DNA of 64,000 bases, from assembly GCF_001274775.1 (NCBI RefSeq), contig NZ_LGUE01000005.1, positions 2,346 to 66,345 of the forward strand, in the 5' to 3' direction. The position numbers were made by a program, and so were the translations under genes. The notes under the pieces were generated by a model. The model worked only from the letters and a program-made list of their open reading frames with translations. It did not search any database and was not told where the DNA came from. Positions 41,530-51,608 of this stretch are shown here, in pieces (position 1 is the first letter of the stretch; every line of letters begins with the position of its first letter). The DNA comes from Rossellomorea marisflavi. GTDB taxonomy: Bacteria > Bacillota > Bacilli > Bacillales > Bacillaceae_B.

Positions 41530-42702
41530 GTGGAATTACTGAACGATTTTCAACGGGTGTTTGGGTCGGCTGCAGACCGGGTGTTCTTTGCTCCGGGCCG
41601 GGTCAATTTGATAGGTGAGCATACGGATTATAACGGGGGGCATGTGTTTCCCTGTGCCATCAGTCTTGGGACATATGTGGCGGTTAAGAAACGGGAAGAC
41701 CGGCTGGTCAGGGTCCATTCTTTGAACTTTCCGGAAGAAGGGATCATCACGTTTTCCGTTGATGACCTGAATTACGTCAAAAGCGATGGATGGGCCAATT
41801 ATCCAAAAGGGATGATGGCTTCCCTTGTACAGGATGGGCATCGATTGGAATCGGGGATCGATCTCTTATTCTACGGAAATTTACCCAACGGGGCGGGGCT
41901 GTCGTCTTCGGCATCCCTTGAGCTTGTGACGGGAGTGGCTTTGCAGGAGTTGTTTCACCTCGATGTGGATCGGAGCCGATTGGTGCAGCTGGGGATGAAG
42001 ACGGAGAACGACTTTATCGGTGTGAACAGTGGGATCATGGATCAGTTTTCCATCGGTATGGGAAAGGCAGGCTATGGGATCCTTCTGGATGTCCGGTCCC
42101 TTGAACATGAATACGCTCCATTGCCCTTTGAAGGGCACAGCCTCGTCATCATGAATACGAATAAGCGCCGGGAGCTTGCTTCCTCCAAGTACAATGAGCG
42201 CCGGTTGGAGTGTGAAAAGGCATTGTCTCACCTGCAGCGTGTTGTCGGGATCGAGACACTCGGGGATTTGAGCCTTGTTGAGTTCGAGAAGTACGAACAT
42301 GCCATCCCGGATGCCAACCTGAAAAAAAGGGCCAGGCATGCAGTGTCTGAAAATGTCCGCACGGTGAAGGCATTCCATCTGTTGAACCAGCATCGGTTAG
42401 GGGAATTCGGAGAGCTGATGAATGCATCCCATGTTTCCCTTAAAGAAGACTACGATGTGACGGGGCGTGAGCTGGATGTCCTTGTGGAGGCTGCATGGAG
42501 ACAACCCGGTGTCCTCGGAGCGAGGATGACGGGTGCTGGATTCGGAGGGTGTGCCATTGCCCTCGTGGAGAATGATCATGTTCAGGCGTTTGTCTCGTCG
42601 GTAGGGAATGAATATAAGAGAGTGATAGGATATGAGGCATCATTTTTTACAGCAGAAAGCGCAGATGGCGCCAAAGGATGGAAAGGGAGGGTGATCGTAT
42701 GA
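41530..42702 (+). CDS. galK: Galactokinase (copy 1)
   Basis: 390 residues, GHMP kinase. The sugar-binding signature [15 protein letters not shown], the ATP loop [15 protein letters not shown] and the C-terminal [13 protein letters not shown] are all intact. It phosphorylates galactose at C1. GTG 41530 follows GGGGGATCAGG. First gene of galK-galE-galT-galM; the stop overlaps the galE start by 4 bases. A second galactokinase is encoded at 54663, so the two pathways each carry their own. Confidence 0.95.
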   Translation: MELLNDFQRVFGSAADRVFFAPGRVNLIGEHTDYNGGHVFPCAISLGTYVAVKKREDRLVRVHSLNFPEEGIITFSVDDLNYVKSDGWANYPKGMMASLVQDGHRLESGIDLLFYGNLPNGAGLSSSASLELVTGVALQELFHLDVDRSRLVQLGMKTENDFIGVNSGIMDQFSIGMGKAGYGILLDVRSLEHEYAPLPFEGHSLVIMNTNKRRELASSKYNERRLECEKALSHLQRVVGIETLGDLSLVEFEKYEHAIPDANLKKRARHAVSENVRTVKAFHLLNQHRLGEFGELMNASHVSLKEDYDVTGRELDVLVEAAWRQPGVLGARMTGAGFGGCAIALVENDHVQAFVSSVGNEYKRVIGYEASFFTAESADGAKGWKGRVIV

Positions 42703-43703
42703 GCATCTTGGTACTGGGAGGAGCGGGATACGTCGGGTCCCATGCCGTTCAGGCATTGGTGGAAAAAGGATATGACACAGCAGTCGTGGATAACCTCGTA
42801 ACAGGTCATCGAGAAGCGGTAAACGGGAAAGCGAGATTCTATGAGGGGGATATACGGGATCAGGCATTTTTGACATCGGTATTCCACCAGGAAAACGTGG
42901 AAGCGGTCATTCATTTCGCCGCATCTTCCCTGGTTGGGGAATCCGTGTCGGAACCGCTTGAATACTGGGATAATAACGTCTCGGGTACCCGGGTGGTCCT
43001 GGATGTGATGAAGGAGGCGGGTGTGAAGCATATCGTGTTCTCGTCGACGGCTGCAACGTATGGTGAGCCGGAGCAAGTGCCGATCACAGAGGATATGCCG
43101 GAGCGGCCGACGAATCCGTATGGCGAAACGAAGCTCGCCATGGAAAAATTAATGCGCTGGTGTGATGAAGCCTACGGGATCCGCTATGTGTCCCTGCGGT
43201 ACTTCAATGTGGCGGGAGCAGGTGGTTCGATCGGGGAGGATCATGATCCCGAGACGCATCTGATCCCGCTGGTGCTGAAGACGGCCCTCGGGCAGCGTGA
43301 GAGCATCTCGATATTCGGCAACGATTATGACACGCCCGATGGAACATGCATCAGGGATTATGTGCACGTCGAAGATCTCATCGATGCCCATCTTCTTGCG
43401 ATCCGCTACCTCCAGGAAGGCAAGGGAAGCGGAATCTTCAACCTCGGAAGCAGCCAGGGGTTTTCCGTCAAGGAGATCATCGAAACATCCAGACAGGTGA
43501 CGGGGGAGAAGATCCAGGAAAAAGTTGCTCCAAGACGGAAGGGGGATCCTGCGAGGCTGATCGCTTCTTCTGACAAAGCACGTTCTGTGCTTGGGTGGAC
43601 GCCAACGAGGACGACCATCGAACGGATCATCTCAGACGCATGGGAATGGCATAAGGGCCATCCCCGTGGATACAACGATCAGAAAGGTGCTGATCTTTCA
43701 TGA
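42699..43703 (+). CDS. galE: UDP-glucose 4-epimerase
   Basis: 334 residues. The Rossmann motif GGAGYVGSH, the catalytic Ser-Tyr-Lys set (SSTAATYG, then [11 protein letters not shown]) and [11 protein letters not shown] mark a GalE of the short-chain dehydrogenase family. It interconverts UDP-galactose and UDP-glucose with bound NAD. ATG 42699 is chosen because GGGAGGGTGATC precedes it; it overlaps both neighbours by ATGA, so galK-galE-galT translation is coupled. Confidence 0.95.
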   Translation: MSILVLGGAGYVGSHAVQALVEKGYDTAVVDNLVTGHREAVNGKARFYEGDIRDQAFLTSVFHQENVEAVIHFAASSLVGESVSEPLEYWDNNVSGTRVVLDVMKEAGVKHIVFSSTAATYGEPEQVPITEDMPERPTNPYGETKLAMEKLMRWCDEAYGIRYVSLRYFNVAGAGGSIGEDHDPETHLIPLVLKTALGQRESISIFGNDYDTPDGTCIRDYVHVEDLIDAHLLAIRYLQEGKGSGIFNLGSSQGFSVKEIIETSRQVTGEKIQEKVAPRRKGDPARLIASSDKARSVLGWTPTRTTIERIISDAWEWHKGHPRGYNDQKGADLS

Positions 43704-45187
43704 CGATCAATCGCCTGCTCCATTCCCTTGTTGGTAAGGGGTTTTTAGCGGGGCTCATCAGGGAAGAAGATACGGTATACGTCCGGAACCGGCTCCTCGC
43801 CGTCCTTGAACAGGATTCCTATGAAGAAGCAGGTGGAGTGGATGCGGGGATGGATATCCCTGATCTGCTTTCGGCCATTGCGGCGGAAGCCCTGAATCTC
43901 GGGATCATCGAGGCGGGAGAAGAAGAGGTGCTGATGGCAGAGCTGATGGACTGCTTCATGCCGAAGCCGTCTGAAGTGAATGCCCGATTCCGCACCCTCT
44001 ACGCGGAGGACCCGATCCGGGCGACGGACTATTTCTATCAGCTGAGCCGCCTGAGTAATTACATCCAGACGAAGCGCATTGCCCAAAATGTCCATTATAA
44101 GGTGGATAGCCTCTATGGTGAACTCGACATCACCATCAATCTGTCGAAGCCGGAAAAGGACCCGGCCCAGATCGCAAGGGAGCGGCTGCTTCCGAAGCAC
44201 GATCACCGTTATCCCGTATGCCTCCTCTGTGTAGAGAATGAAGGATATAAAGGCAGATTGGATCATCCCGGAAGAGCACATCACCGCATGATCAGGCTCG
44301 GTCTAGGCGGAGAGGACTGGATGCTTCAGTATTCACCATATGTGTATTATGACGAGCATTGCATCATCCTCTCAGAGGAACATCGACCGATGGAAATCAA
44401 CCGCGATGGCTTTGCGAGGCTTCTTGATTTCGTGAAACAATTCCCGCATTATTTTGCGGGATCCAATGCCGACCTGCCGATTGTTGGGGGATCGATCCTT
44501 TCCCATGATCACTACCAGGGAGGACGCTATGAATTTGCCATGGCAAGAGCAGAGGAGGAAGTGGTGTGTCCCCTGAGCTCCCATCCGGGCGTCCGTGCCG
44601 CCATCGTAAAGTGGCCCATGTCGGTCGTGAGGCTGAGCGCAGATGAGGCGGGACCGCTCCTCGATGCGGCAGATGAACTCCTGCAGGGATGGAGGGAGTA
44701 TAACGATCCTTCCGTAGGGATCCTGGCATCCACAGATGAAGAACCCCATAATACCATCACCCCCATTGCCAGGAAGCGGGAGGGACGTTATGAGCTTGAT
44801 CTCGTCCTCCGCAACAATCGGAGAAGTGATGAGCATCCCTTCGGCATCTTTCATCCCCATGAGGACGTCCATCATATCAAGAAAGAAAACATCGGCTTGA
44901 TCGAGGTGATGGGGCTGGCCGTCCTCCCGGCACGTCTGAAAACAGAGCTCTCACTGGTGGAAAACGCCCTTCATGGCGACGTGGAAGAGGCCCCTGCCCA
45001 CCACAGGGAATGGGTGAGGGAGATCCGGGGAATGCGCAGTGGAGAGATTACTGCAGACACGTCAGCATCGATCATCAAGGAAGAACTGGGGAACAAGTTC
45101 TCCCGGGTGCTGGAGGATGCAGGGGTATTCAAACGGACAGAGGAAGGGATAGAAGCATTCAGGCGGTTCATGGCTCAATTCGAATAA
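43700..45187 (+). CDS. galT: Galactose-1-phosphate uridylyltransferase (Firmicutes class II type)
   Basis: 495 residues, longer than the enteric type and typical of the Bacillus/Lactobacillus class. [22 protein letters not shown]-like [20 protein letters not shown] (HDH near the nucleophilic His) and [26 protein letters not shown] are the family blocks. It exchanges galactose 1-phosphate with UDP-glucose. Start overlaps galE by 4 bases; galM follows after 12 bases. Confidence 0.94.
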   Translation: MTINRLLHSLVGKGFLAGLIREEDTVYVRNRLLAVLEQDSYEEAGGVDAGMDIPDLLSAIAAEALNLGIIEAGEEEVLMAELMDCFMPKPSEVNARFRTLYAEDPIRATDYFYQLSRLSNYIQTKRIAQNVHYKVDSLYGELDITINLSKPEKDPAQIARERLLPKHDHRYPVCLLCVENEGYKGRLDHPGRAHHRMIRLGLGGEDWMLQYSPYVYYDEHCIILSEEHRPMEINRDGFARLLDFVKQFPHYFAGSNADLPIVGGSILSHDHYQGGRYEFAMARAEEEVVCPLSSHPGVRAAIVKWPMSVVRLSADEAGPLLDAADELLQGWREYNDPSVGILASTDEEPHNTITPIARKREGRYELDLVLRNNRRSDEHPFGIFHPHEDVHHIKKENIGLIEVMGLAVLPARLKTELSLVENALHGDVEEAPAHHREWVREIRGMRSGEITADTSASIIKEELGNKFSRVLEDAGVFKRTEEGIEAFRRFMAQFE

Positions 45188-45199
45188 GGTGGGATACGC

Positions 45200-46192
45200 A
45201 TGATGAAGAAAGAAGTTGGAGAACACAAAGGAGAGGCGGTATTCGAATATACGCTTGAAAATGCCGCGGGTCTGAAGGTATCCATCCTGACCTATGGTGG
45301 CATCATCTCATCGATCATGATGCCGGACCGTAAAGGGGATCTTGCAAATGTCGTGCTTTCCTATGATTCCCTTGAAGGATACCAAGGTGATGAGTATTGT
45401 ATCGGGGCGATGATCGGCCGGGTGGCCGGTCGCCTATCCGCTGCCCGGTATTCGTATGAGGGCAACGAATTCTTGCTTGATCGCAATGAAGGGGAGAATC
45501 ATTTACACGGAGGATGGAACGGCCTTAATCAAAAGGTGTGGTCGGTGAAAGAAGTGACGGAGGGATCGTTGACATTGGAGGTCCCGTGTGAGGACGGGGA
45601 AGGTGGTTACCCCGGAAGCGTCATGATTGAGGTTACCTACACCCTTTCCGACAAGGATGAGCTCACCCTTTCTTATTTGGCCATCCCGGATCAAGATACC
45701 CCGATCAATCTCACCAATCACAGCTATTTCAACCTGAGTGGGGATCCCAGCTTGGATGTTACCGATCATGAACTGCAGTTGAAGTCACGACGATATCTTG
45801 AACTTGATGATGAGCAGCTTCCCACGGGGACTATCCTTCCCTTGTCACAAGGAGGCTTCCAGTTTGAGGGACCGATCTCGGAAAATAGGACTGACATCGA
45901 TCATCCTTTCCTTCTTGAAGAACACTTCAGTAGAGAAATCTCTTTGCATCATCCTGGTTCTGGGAGGAAAGTGGTCATTGAAACGGATCAGCCTGCCGTC
46001 ATTGTCTATACTGGTGGCGGACTGGAAGGGGCTCAGCTGGCAGGTGGAAAGGCCAGCAGCCACCCGGGGATTGCCCTTGAAACCCAAGGCTATCCCGATG
46101 CCCCGAACCATTCCGATTTCCAGTCGGTCATGGTCAGGGCGGGAGAAGAATACCGGGCGAAGACGAAGTATCAATTCATGGTTGAGGATTAA
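45200..46192 (+). CDS. galM: Aldose 1-epimerase (galactose mutarotase)
   Basis: 330 residues, beta-sandwich mutarotase. Active-site blocks: GRVAGRLSAARYSY, NHLHGG, PINLTNHSYFNLSG (catalytic His) and the Glu in IALETQGYPDAPNH. It converts beta-galactose, released by the galactosidases, to the alpha form used by GalK. Last gene of the operon, with AAGGTGG upstream. Confidence 0.94.
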   Translation: MMKKEVGEHKGEAVFEYTLENAAGLKVSILTYGGIISSIMMPDRKGDLANVVLSYDSLEGYQGDEYCIGAMIGRVAGRLSAARYSYEGNEFLLDRNEGENHLHGGWNGLNQKVWSVKEVTEGSLTLEVPCEDGEGGYPGSVMIEVTYTLSDKDELTLSYLAIPDQDTPINLTNHSYFNLSGDPSLDVTDHELQLKSRRYLELDDEQLPTGTILPLSQGGFQFEGPISENRTDIDHPFLLEEHFSREISLHHPGSGRKVVIETDQPAVIVYTGGGLEGAQLAGGKASSHPGIALETQGYPDAPNHSDFQSVMVRAGEEYRAKTKYQFMVED

Positions 46193-46197
46193 ATGGG

Positions 46198-46227
46198 GAG
46201 TGTGCCGGGATGGCGCGCTCTTTTTTT
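46198..46227 (+). terminator. Intrinsic terminator of the gal operon
   Basis: GAGTGTGCC pairs with GGCGCGCTC (with G-U pairs) and is followed by seven T. Confidence 0.8.
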
Positions 46228-46301
46228 GAGCCGGAAATGTTTTTAACATATACTGGAGGGGAAGGGGATAAAGAAAGCATTTACATAACGGGAGGGATTA
46301 G

Positions 46302-47681
46302 GTGATCAGTCAAACAAGGAAGATCGTTCAAAAATCATTGGATGCACTGCTTGAAGATGAATCATTTTTACCGGGGGTGAAGGATGAGTCGAGGAAGAAG
46401 GCGTTCAGCTCGCTGACTTCAATCCTCTCGACCCCCAATCATATACATAAGTCCTTTTTGAGGATCGCCCTTGAAAATGGACGTGTGGAAAGGATCCCGG
46501 CGTTCCGGGTACAGCATAACAATGCCCTCGGTCCATATAAAGGCGGGATCCGCTTCCATGAATCCGTCAACGAGGAGGAAGTAGAGAACCTCGCTTCCCT
46601 CATGACCTTGAAGAATGCCCTCCATGACGTGCCGTTCGGCGGTGGGAAAGGAGGGATCCTCCTTGATCCGAGGGACTACTCCGAGAAGGAGCTTCATCTG
46701 ATTTCCAAAAAATATGTCCAATACTTCAGTGATATCCTCGGTCCCGACAAAGACATCCCGGCGCCCGACATGGGCTCGGGGGAACGGGAGATGGACTGGA
46801 TGATGGCGGAATACAAGAGCATCCGTCCCGGGCACCCCTACAGGGGGAGTTTCACGGGCAAAAGCGTCGTGAACGGTGGCTCCCTCGGCAGGCGGGAAGC
46901 GACCGGGAAGGGAGTGTTCTTCTCACTCAAGTACCTCCTCCACGATTTCATGAAGGATAAGAAAAGCTTTCTGACGAAGAACGATGGCGTATTCGCCAAA
47001 AATCTGTTGAAGCTAGAGGACCGCCCCTTGAAGGTGGCCGTCCAGGGATTCGGGAATGTGGGGTCGGTCGCTGCCCTCGAAGCGCATCAGTCCACCCACC
47101 TGTCCATCAAGGTCGTGGCCGTCAGCGACCGGAATGTGATGCTCTACAATGAAGACGGACTCGACATACCTGGCCTCATCGAATACGCCCAGAAGAACCG
47201 CGGCGATCTGCCCGATACTGAGGTGGCCCTGGAGGAAGCAGAGGTCAAAGCCGAGGTCCACGACCGGGACGACGTGCTTTATCTCGAACTCGATGCGCTG
47301 ATCCTGGCCGCGCTGGAAGACCAGATCCATAAGGATAATGTAGAAAAAGTGAAGGCGAATATCATCGTGGAAGGAGCGAATGCCCCGATTGAGTCGGAGG
47401 CCGATGCAGCTCTCAATGACCGCGGTGTCATCGTCATCCCGGATATCCTGGCGAATGCCGGCGGGGTGATCGTGTCGTACTTCGAGTGGCTGCAGGGGCG
47501 CGAGACACAGTTTTATTCGGAAGAAGAAGTGTTCAAGATGCTGTATGAAAAGATGACGCACACGTTCGATACGGTGCTTCCGATGTTCTTCGGTGATCCG
47601 TTCTCGTTGAGGCAGAATTGTTATATTCATTCCGTGATGAAGCTGTCCACTGTGCTGTATCGGCAGGGGAAGTTGTACTGA
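46302..47681 (+). CDS. Glu/Leu/Phe/Val dehydrogenase family protein (glutamate dehydrogenase-like)
   Basis: 459 residues, about 30 longer than RocG/GudB. Substrate-domain blocks GPYKGGIRFH, PFGGGKGGILLDPRDYS (catalytic Lys) and DKDIPAPDMGSGEREMDWMM are present, with the Rossmann segment VAVQGFGNVGSVAA. An extra ~18-residue segment (around KDKKSFLTKNDGVF) precedes the Rossmann fold. Probable reaction: NAD-linked deamination of glutamate to 2-oxoglutarate, but divergence in the dehydrogenase core means a branched-chain amino acid is possible. GTG 46302 follows GGGAGGGATTA. Monocistronic. Confidence 0.85.
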   Translation: MISQTRKIVQKSLDALLEDESFLPGVKDESRKKAFSSLTSILSTPNHIHKSFLRIALENGRVERIPAFRVQHNNALGPYKGGIRFHESVNEEEVENLASLMTLKNALHDVPFGGGKGGILLDPRDYSEKELHLISKKYVQYFSDILGPDKDIPAPDMGSGEREMDWMMAEYKSIRPGHPYRGSFTGKSVVNGGSLGRREATGKGVFFSLKYLLHDFMKDKKSFLTKNDGVFAKNLLKLEDRPLKVAVQGFGNVGSVAALEAHQSTHLSIKVVAVSDRNVMLYNEDGLDIPGLIEYAQKNRGDLPDTEVALEEAEVKAEVHDRDDVLYLELDALILAALEDQIHKDNVEKVKANIIVEGANAPIESEADAALNDRGVIVIPDILANAGGVIVSYFEWLQGRETQFYSEEEVFKMLYEKMTHTFDTVLPMFFGDPFSLRQNCYIHSVMKLSTVLYRQGKLY

Positions 47682-47688
47682 TGGAGGA

Positions 47689-47718
47689 GAGAGCCCTTTG
47701 GTTGGGGCTCTTTTTGTT
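47689..47718 (+). terminator. Intrinsic terminator
   Basis: AGAGCCC (47691-47697) pairs with GGGCTCT (47706-47712) and is followed by five T. It ends the dehydrogenase gene before the repeat array. Confidence 0.85.
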
Positions 47719-47721
47719 TTG

Positions 47722-48838
47722 GGTTGGAGAGGTGGGGAGGGTGTTTCTGGTCGTGTCCATCCCAGCATTACTGATATTTTGTGAAAAGGTAGAGGATAGA
47801 TGGGTTCGTTCCGTTCCGCTACGGCCGTCCGCTTTCCGAGGGGAGTGGTTCGAGCTTCCTCGTACCTGCGGGATCTCTCCCGCACTCTATTCCCTTCGGA
47901 GTCGGTCGGCCTTCGCTGCCCTGCACTGTTTGGTGGAGATGGGGTGGGTGTTTCTAATTGCGACCATCCCAGCATTACTGATGTTTTTTGAAAAAAGGTA
48001 GAGAATAGAAGGGTTCGTTCCGTTCCGCTGCGGCCGTCCGCTTTCCGAGGGGAGTGGTTCGAGCTTCCTCGTGCCTGCGGGATCTCTCCCGCACTCTATT
48101 CCCTTCGGAGTCGGTCGGCCTTCGCTGCACTGCACTCTTTGGTGGAGATGGGGGGAGGGTTCTAATCGTGTTCATCCCATGCTCACTGATCTTTTTGAAA
48201 AAAGGTAGAGAATAGATGGGTTCGTTCCGTTCCGCTGCGGCCGTCCGCTTTCCGGGGGGAGTGGTTCGAGCTTCCTCGTGCCTGCGGGATCTCTCCCGCA
48301 CTCTATTCCCTTCGGAGTCGGTCGGCCTTCGCTGCACTTCACTCTTTGGTGGAGATGGGGGGAGGGTTCTAATCGTGTTCATCCCATGCTCACTGATCTT
48401 TTTGAAAAAAGGTAGAGAATAGATGGGTTCGTTCCGTTCCGCTGCGGCCGTCCGCTTTCCGGGGGGAGTGGTTCGAGCTTCCTCGTGCCTGCGGGATCTC
48501 TCCCGCACTCTATTCCCTTCGGAGTCGGTCGGCCTTCGCTGCACTTCACTGTTTGGTGGAGATGGGGTGGGTGATTCTAATCGTGTTCAGCCCATGCTCA
48601 CTGATATTTTTGAAAAAAGGTAGAGAATAGATGGGTTCGTTCCGTTCCGCTACGGTCGTCCGCTTTCCGGGGGGAGTGGTTCGAGCTTCCTCGTACCTGC
48701 GGGATCTCTCCCGCACTCTATTCCCTTCGGAGTCGGCCGGCCTTCGCTGCCCTGCACTTTTTGGTGAAGATGGAGAGGGTGGTTCTAATTGCGACCAGCC
48801 CTTCCTTACTGATGTTTTTGAAAAAAGGTAGAGAAGTG
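47722..48838. repeat. Tandem array of five ~208-base repeats
   Basis: The marker GGGTTCGTTCCGTTCCGCT begins at about 47802, 48011, 48218, 48425 and 48633, so the period is 207-209 bases. Each unit holds a GC-rich core of ~115 bases (CCGCTTTCCG, CCTGCGGGATCTCTCCCGCA, TTCGGAGTCGG) and an AT-richer linker ending AAAAAAGGTAGAGAATAGA. Units 2, 3 and 4 are almost identical, including linkers; units 1 and 5 are more diverged. No gene is supported inside. The array spans over 1.1 kb of otherwise empty sequence. Confidence 0.95.
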
Positions 48839-49028
48839 ATGGGGGCGGTTTCAGGATTGGGTAAGTAACTCTGTCCGAGGCCCACTCTCCTTATTAAGAT
48901 GCGGATAAATATTTTAGTAAAGTAATTGGTTGATATCTCTGAAACTCGTTCTTTCCAGTTAGGCTATCCGAACGAAAGGTTTTTCCCCATAAAGGATGCT
49001 AACCATCATTCCAAACAATAGTGTATTG

Positions 49029-49150
49029 AAGCGGAGGCGGCTCGACTCCTGCGGAAATAGAGGCAAGGTTGAGACCCTGCAGGCGGAGCCGAAGCGGCTC
49101 AACTGCCTCCCGCCGGAAAGCGAGCCGCCGCAGCGAAAAGGAACGTCCTC
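49029..49150 (-). repeat. Inverted, diverged single copy of the array core
   Basis: Read on the minus strand, this segment follows the array core: CGTTCCTTTTCGCTGCGGC, CGCTTTCCGGCGGGAGG, GCCTGCAGGGTCTCAACC, CTCTATTTCCGCAGGAGTCG and CCGCCTCCGC. It is one copy, opposite in orientation to the array. Its end AAGCGGAGGCGGCTCG is shared with the 23S-5S spacer element. A TTTTAGTAAA half-site (48912-48921) lies upstream; the rest of 48840-49230 shows no gene. Confidence 0.75.
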
Positions 49151-49234
49151 ATAAGCAATCAAAACACCTGAAATAAAAGAGGGTCAAACGACCAAAACGA
49201 CTTCTATTTTCACAAAGTAAAAAACTATTAAAAT

Positions 49235-49305
49235 TTTTAGTAAAAAATCTCTTGACCTGATCGAACTAGTTTACTAAAATCAAAAGTAAGATGTAAACGC
49301 TTACT
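49235..49305 (+). promoter_or_regulatory. Control region of the galactoside operon: operators, promoter, cre
   Basis: Operator half-sites TTTTAGTAAAA (49235-49245) and TTTACTAAAA (49270-49279) flank TTGACC (49252-49257), a 17-base spacer and TAAAAT (49275-49280); the second half-site covers the -10 box. TGTAAACGCTTACT (49292-49305) is a cre site with one mismatch. The order operator-promoter-cre is the same as at the gal operon. Confidence 0.8.
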
Positions 49306-49367
49306 AGAAGTTTTTCAGCTTGGTAATAACCTTTAACACATATCGAAACACAAAGGGGATGAAGAGG

Positions 49368-50660
49368 ATGAAAAAGTTAGTCGTATTGATGGGGATCATC
49401 GCGACCCTGATCATTGCCGGATGCAGCTCCAACAGCAGCGGCGGCGATGGAAAAGACAAGGACGGCAAAGTGACCCTCACAGCCTGGGCGTGGAACGTGA
49501 ACGTCGGGGCATTGAACGAAGCCATCAAAACGTATGAAAAAGAAAATCCAGATGTGAAGTTGAAAGTCGAGGATATCGGACGCCTTGACGTATATGACAA
49601 ACTTTCTACCGGTCTTGCAGCCGGCGGTGTCGGCCTTCCTGACATCGTGCTCGTTGAAGATGACCGGATCCACGGCTATGTAGAAGCATTCCCCGATGGA
49701 TTCGTGAACCTTTCCGAAAAAGGATTCAAAGACCATGAAGATAAATTCCCATCCTTCAAGAATGACCTTGCCCAAGTAGACGGCGATTACTACGCCATGC
49801 CATTCGATGCCGGTCCTTCAGGGATGTTCTACCGCAGAAGCATTTTTGAAGAAGCGGGCGTGAAAGCAGAAGACATCGAGACATGGGATGATTTCTTGGA
49901 AGCAGGGAAGACCATCAAGGATAAAACAGGGGTAGCTGCCATGCCGCTTGATATGTTCAAGGATGATCCGACGTTCCGGATGATGCTGAACCAGCAGGGT
50001 GCATTCTACTTTGATGAAAAAGGCAATATCGACCTGACAAACCCGAAAGCCGTGAAGGCCATGGAAATTCAGAAGGAATTCGCCGATGCCGACTTGATCA
50101 AGAACGTCGATGGATGGAACGGAACAGTTTCTGCCACGGCTGACGGATCGGTTGCAACGATTCCATTCGGTGCATGGTACTACGGAACGATTGTGGATCA
50201 AGCGAAAGATACAAGCGGCGACTGGGGTGTGTTCCCGCTTCCTGCCATTGAAGAAGGTGGCAATCGCGCGGCGAACCTCGGCGGCGGTGGCTGGATGATT
50301 CCTGCTTCCTCCAAAAATGCCGATGCTGCTTATAAGTTCATGGAGTTCTTCTCCACAGATACCGATACGCAGATCATGGCCATGGAAGATTACGGTCTGT
50401 TCCCTTCCTTGAATACGGCTTATGATTCTGAAGTGTTCACTGAAGGCGTCGAGTTCTTCGGAGGTCAGGAAATCTGGTCATTGTTCGCAGATGAGATGAA
50501 GGATATCCCGACTGCGTACTATACAAAGGATTATTCCCTGGCTTTGGATGAAGCGATCAAAGCACAGGCTGATATGTTCAATGGTGCCAAAGCAGATAAG
50601 GCCCTTGAAGATGCGGCCAAACGATTGAAGGACCGCACGAAGCGGGATATCAATAACTGA
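49368..50660 (+). CDS. Sugar ABC transporter substrate-binding lipoprotein
   Basis: About 431 residues from ATG 49368. AAAGGGGATGA lies about 8-10 bases upstream; an ATG three codons earlier overlaps it. Signal peptide with lipobox LIIAGC, then a type-1 extracellular solute-binding fold (LTAWAWNVNVGALNEAIKTYEKENPDVKLKVE, LPDIVLVEDD, YAMPFDAGPSGMFYRRSIFEEAG). Membrane-tethered binding protein for an oligosaccharide; the downstream galactosidases imply alpha- or beta-galactosides. A terminator-like hairpin follows, which should leave more binding protein than permease. Confidence 0.9.
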   Translation: MKKLVVLMGIIATLIIAGCSSNSSGGDGKDKDGKVTLTAWAWNVNVGALNEAIKTYEKENPDVKLKVEDIGRLDVYDKLSTGLAAGGVGLPDIVLVEDDRIHGYVEAFPDGFVNLSEKGFKDHEDKFPSFKNDLAQVDGDYYAMPFDAGPSGMFYRRSIFEEAGVKAEDIETWDDFLEAGKTIKDKTGVAAMPLDMFKDDPTFRMMLNQQGAFYFDEKGNIDLTNPKAVKAMEIQKEFADADLIKNVDGWNGTVSATADGSVATIPFGAWYYGTIVDQAKDTSGDWGVFPLPAIEEGGNRAANLGGGGWMIPASSKNADAAYKFMEFFSTDTDTQIMAMEDYGLFPSLNTAYDSEVFTEGVEFFGGQEIWSLFADEMKDIPTAYYTKDYSLALDEAIKAQADMFNGAKADKALEDAAKRLKDRTKRDINN

Positions 50661-50673
50661 CGATTCACGATGA

Positions 50674-50727
50674 TGAGAGAGATAGAGCCAGGATCAATCC
50701 GGGACCTCGTGTCTCTCTCTTTTTTTA
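50674..50727 (+). terminator. Intra-operon terminator/attenuator after the binding-protein gene
   Basis: GAGAGAGATAGAG pairs imperfectly with the downstream TGTCTCTCTC, followed by seven T, with a smaller hairpin in the loop. Position between binding protein and permease suggests partial read-through. Confidence 0.75.
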
Positions 50728-50753
50728 TTGAATCATAGAGAGAAGGTTGATGT

Positions 50754-51608
50754 ATGAAGACGAAAGCCTATATTCCCTACTTATTTGTCGCACCGGCACT
50801 TGTGCTGTTCAGTGTGTTCATGCTGTATCCGATCATCTCGTCCCTGATCATGAGTTTTCAATCGGGACAGGGGGCGAATCTTGCCTTTGTCGGCATTGAT
50901 AACTACAAGCGGCTCATGTCGGATGAAATCTTCCATAAAGCATTGAAGAATACGTTCATCCTCCTGATCATTCAGGTACCGATCATGGTACTGCTCGCCC
51001 TCATCTTATCTTCCATTCTTAATTCCGCATTGCTCAGGATGAAAGGGTTCTTCCGGGTCACATTCTTCCTGCCTGCGGTCACCTCGCTGGTTGCCTATTC
51101 CATCATCTTCTCCATCATGCTCATGAACGATGGAGTAATCAACCAGGTGCTGGCGGCCGTCGGACTTGATGCCATCCCGTGGCTGAACGATCCATTCTGG
51201 GCGAAAGCTTCCCTGATCCTCGCCATGACGTGGAGATGGGTCGGGTACAATATGGTCATTTATCTTGCGGGGCTCCAGAACATCCCTGAAGAAATGTACG
51301 AAGCAGCGAGCATGGACGGGGCATCGAAGGTCCGCCAGTTCTTCTCCATCACCATCCCGCAGCTGAAACCGGTCATCCTTTTCACCGTCGTCCTGTCGAC
51401 GATCGGGACCCTGCAGCTATTTGATGAGCCGTTCGTGCTCACGAAAGGCGGACCGAGTGATGCGACGCTGACGATCGGGATGTACCTGTATCAAACCGGC
51501 TTCCGGTACTTCGACTTCGGTTATGCCTCAACGATTGCCTACGTCATCGTGGTGCTTATCGCCATCATGACATTCATCCAATTCAAAGTAACGGGGGATC
51601 AAGAATGA
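50754..51608 (+). CDS. Sugar ABC transporter permease (MalF/LacF type)
   Basis: 284 residues, six membrane helices. The EAA loop contacting the ATPase is EEMYEAASMDGASKVRQFFSITIPQLKP. Forms a heterodimer with the next gene product. Start ATG 50754 behind GAGAGAAGG; the stop overlaps the next start (ATGA). Confidence 0.92.
   Translation: MKTKAYIPYLFVAPALVLFSVFMLYPIISSLIMSFQSGQGANLAFVGIDNYKRLMSDEIFHKALKNTFILLIIQVPIMVLLALILSSILNSALLRMKGFFRVTFFLPAVTSLVAYSIIFSIMLMNDGVINQVLAAVGLDAIPWLNDPFWAKASLILAMTWRWVGYNMVIYLAGLQNIPEEMYEAASMDGASKVRQFFSITIPQLKPVILFTVVLSTIGTLQLFDEPFVLTKGGPSDATLTIGMYLYQTGFRYFDFGYASTIAYVIVVLIAIMTFIQFKVTGDQE

Noticed and set aside
47013-48544. Repetitive open frames of 189 and 320 codons on the minus strand (GNRVRERSRR repeats)
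   Set aside because: They arise because the repeat period is a multiple of three and continue antisense into the dehydrogenase gene; no ribosome-binding site and no coding signature.
47722-48838. CRISPR array
   Set aside because: Units are ~208 bases with homologous linkers rather than 25-40 base repeats with unique spacers, and no cas genes are near.
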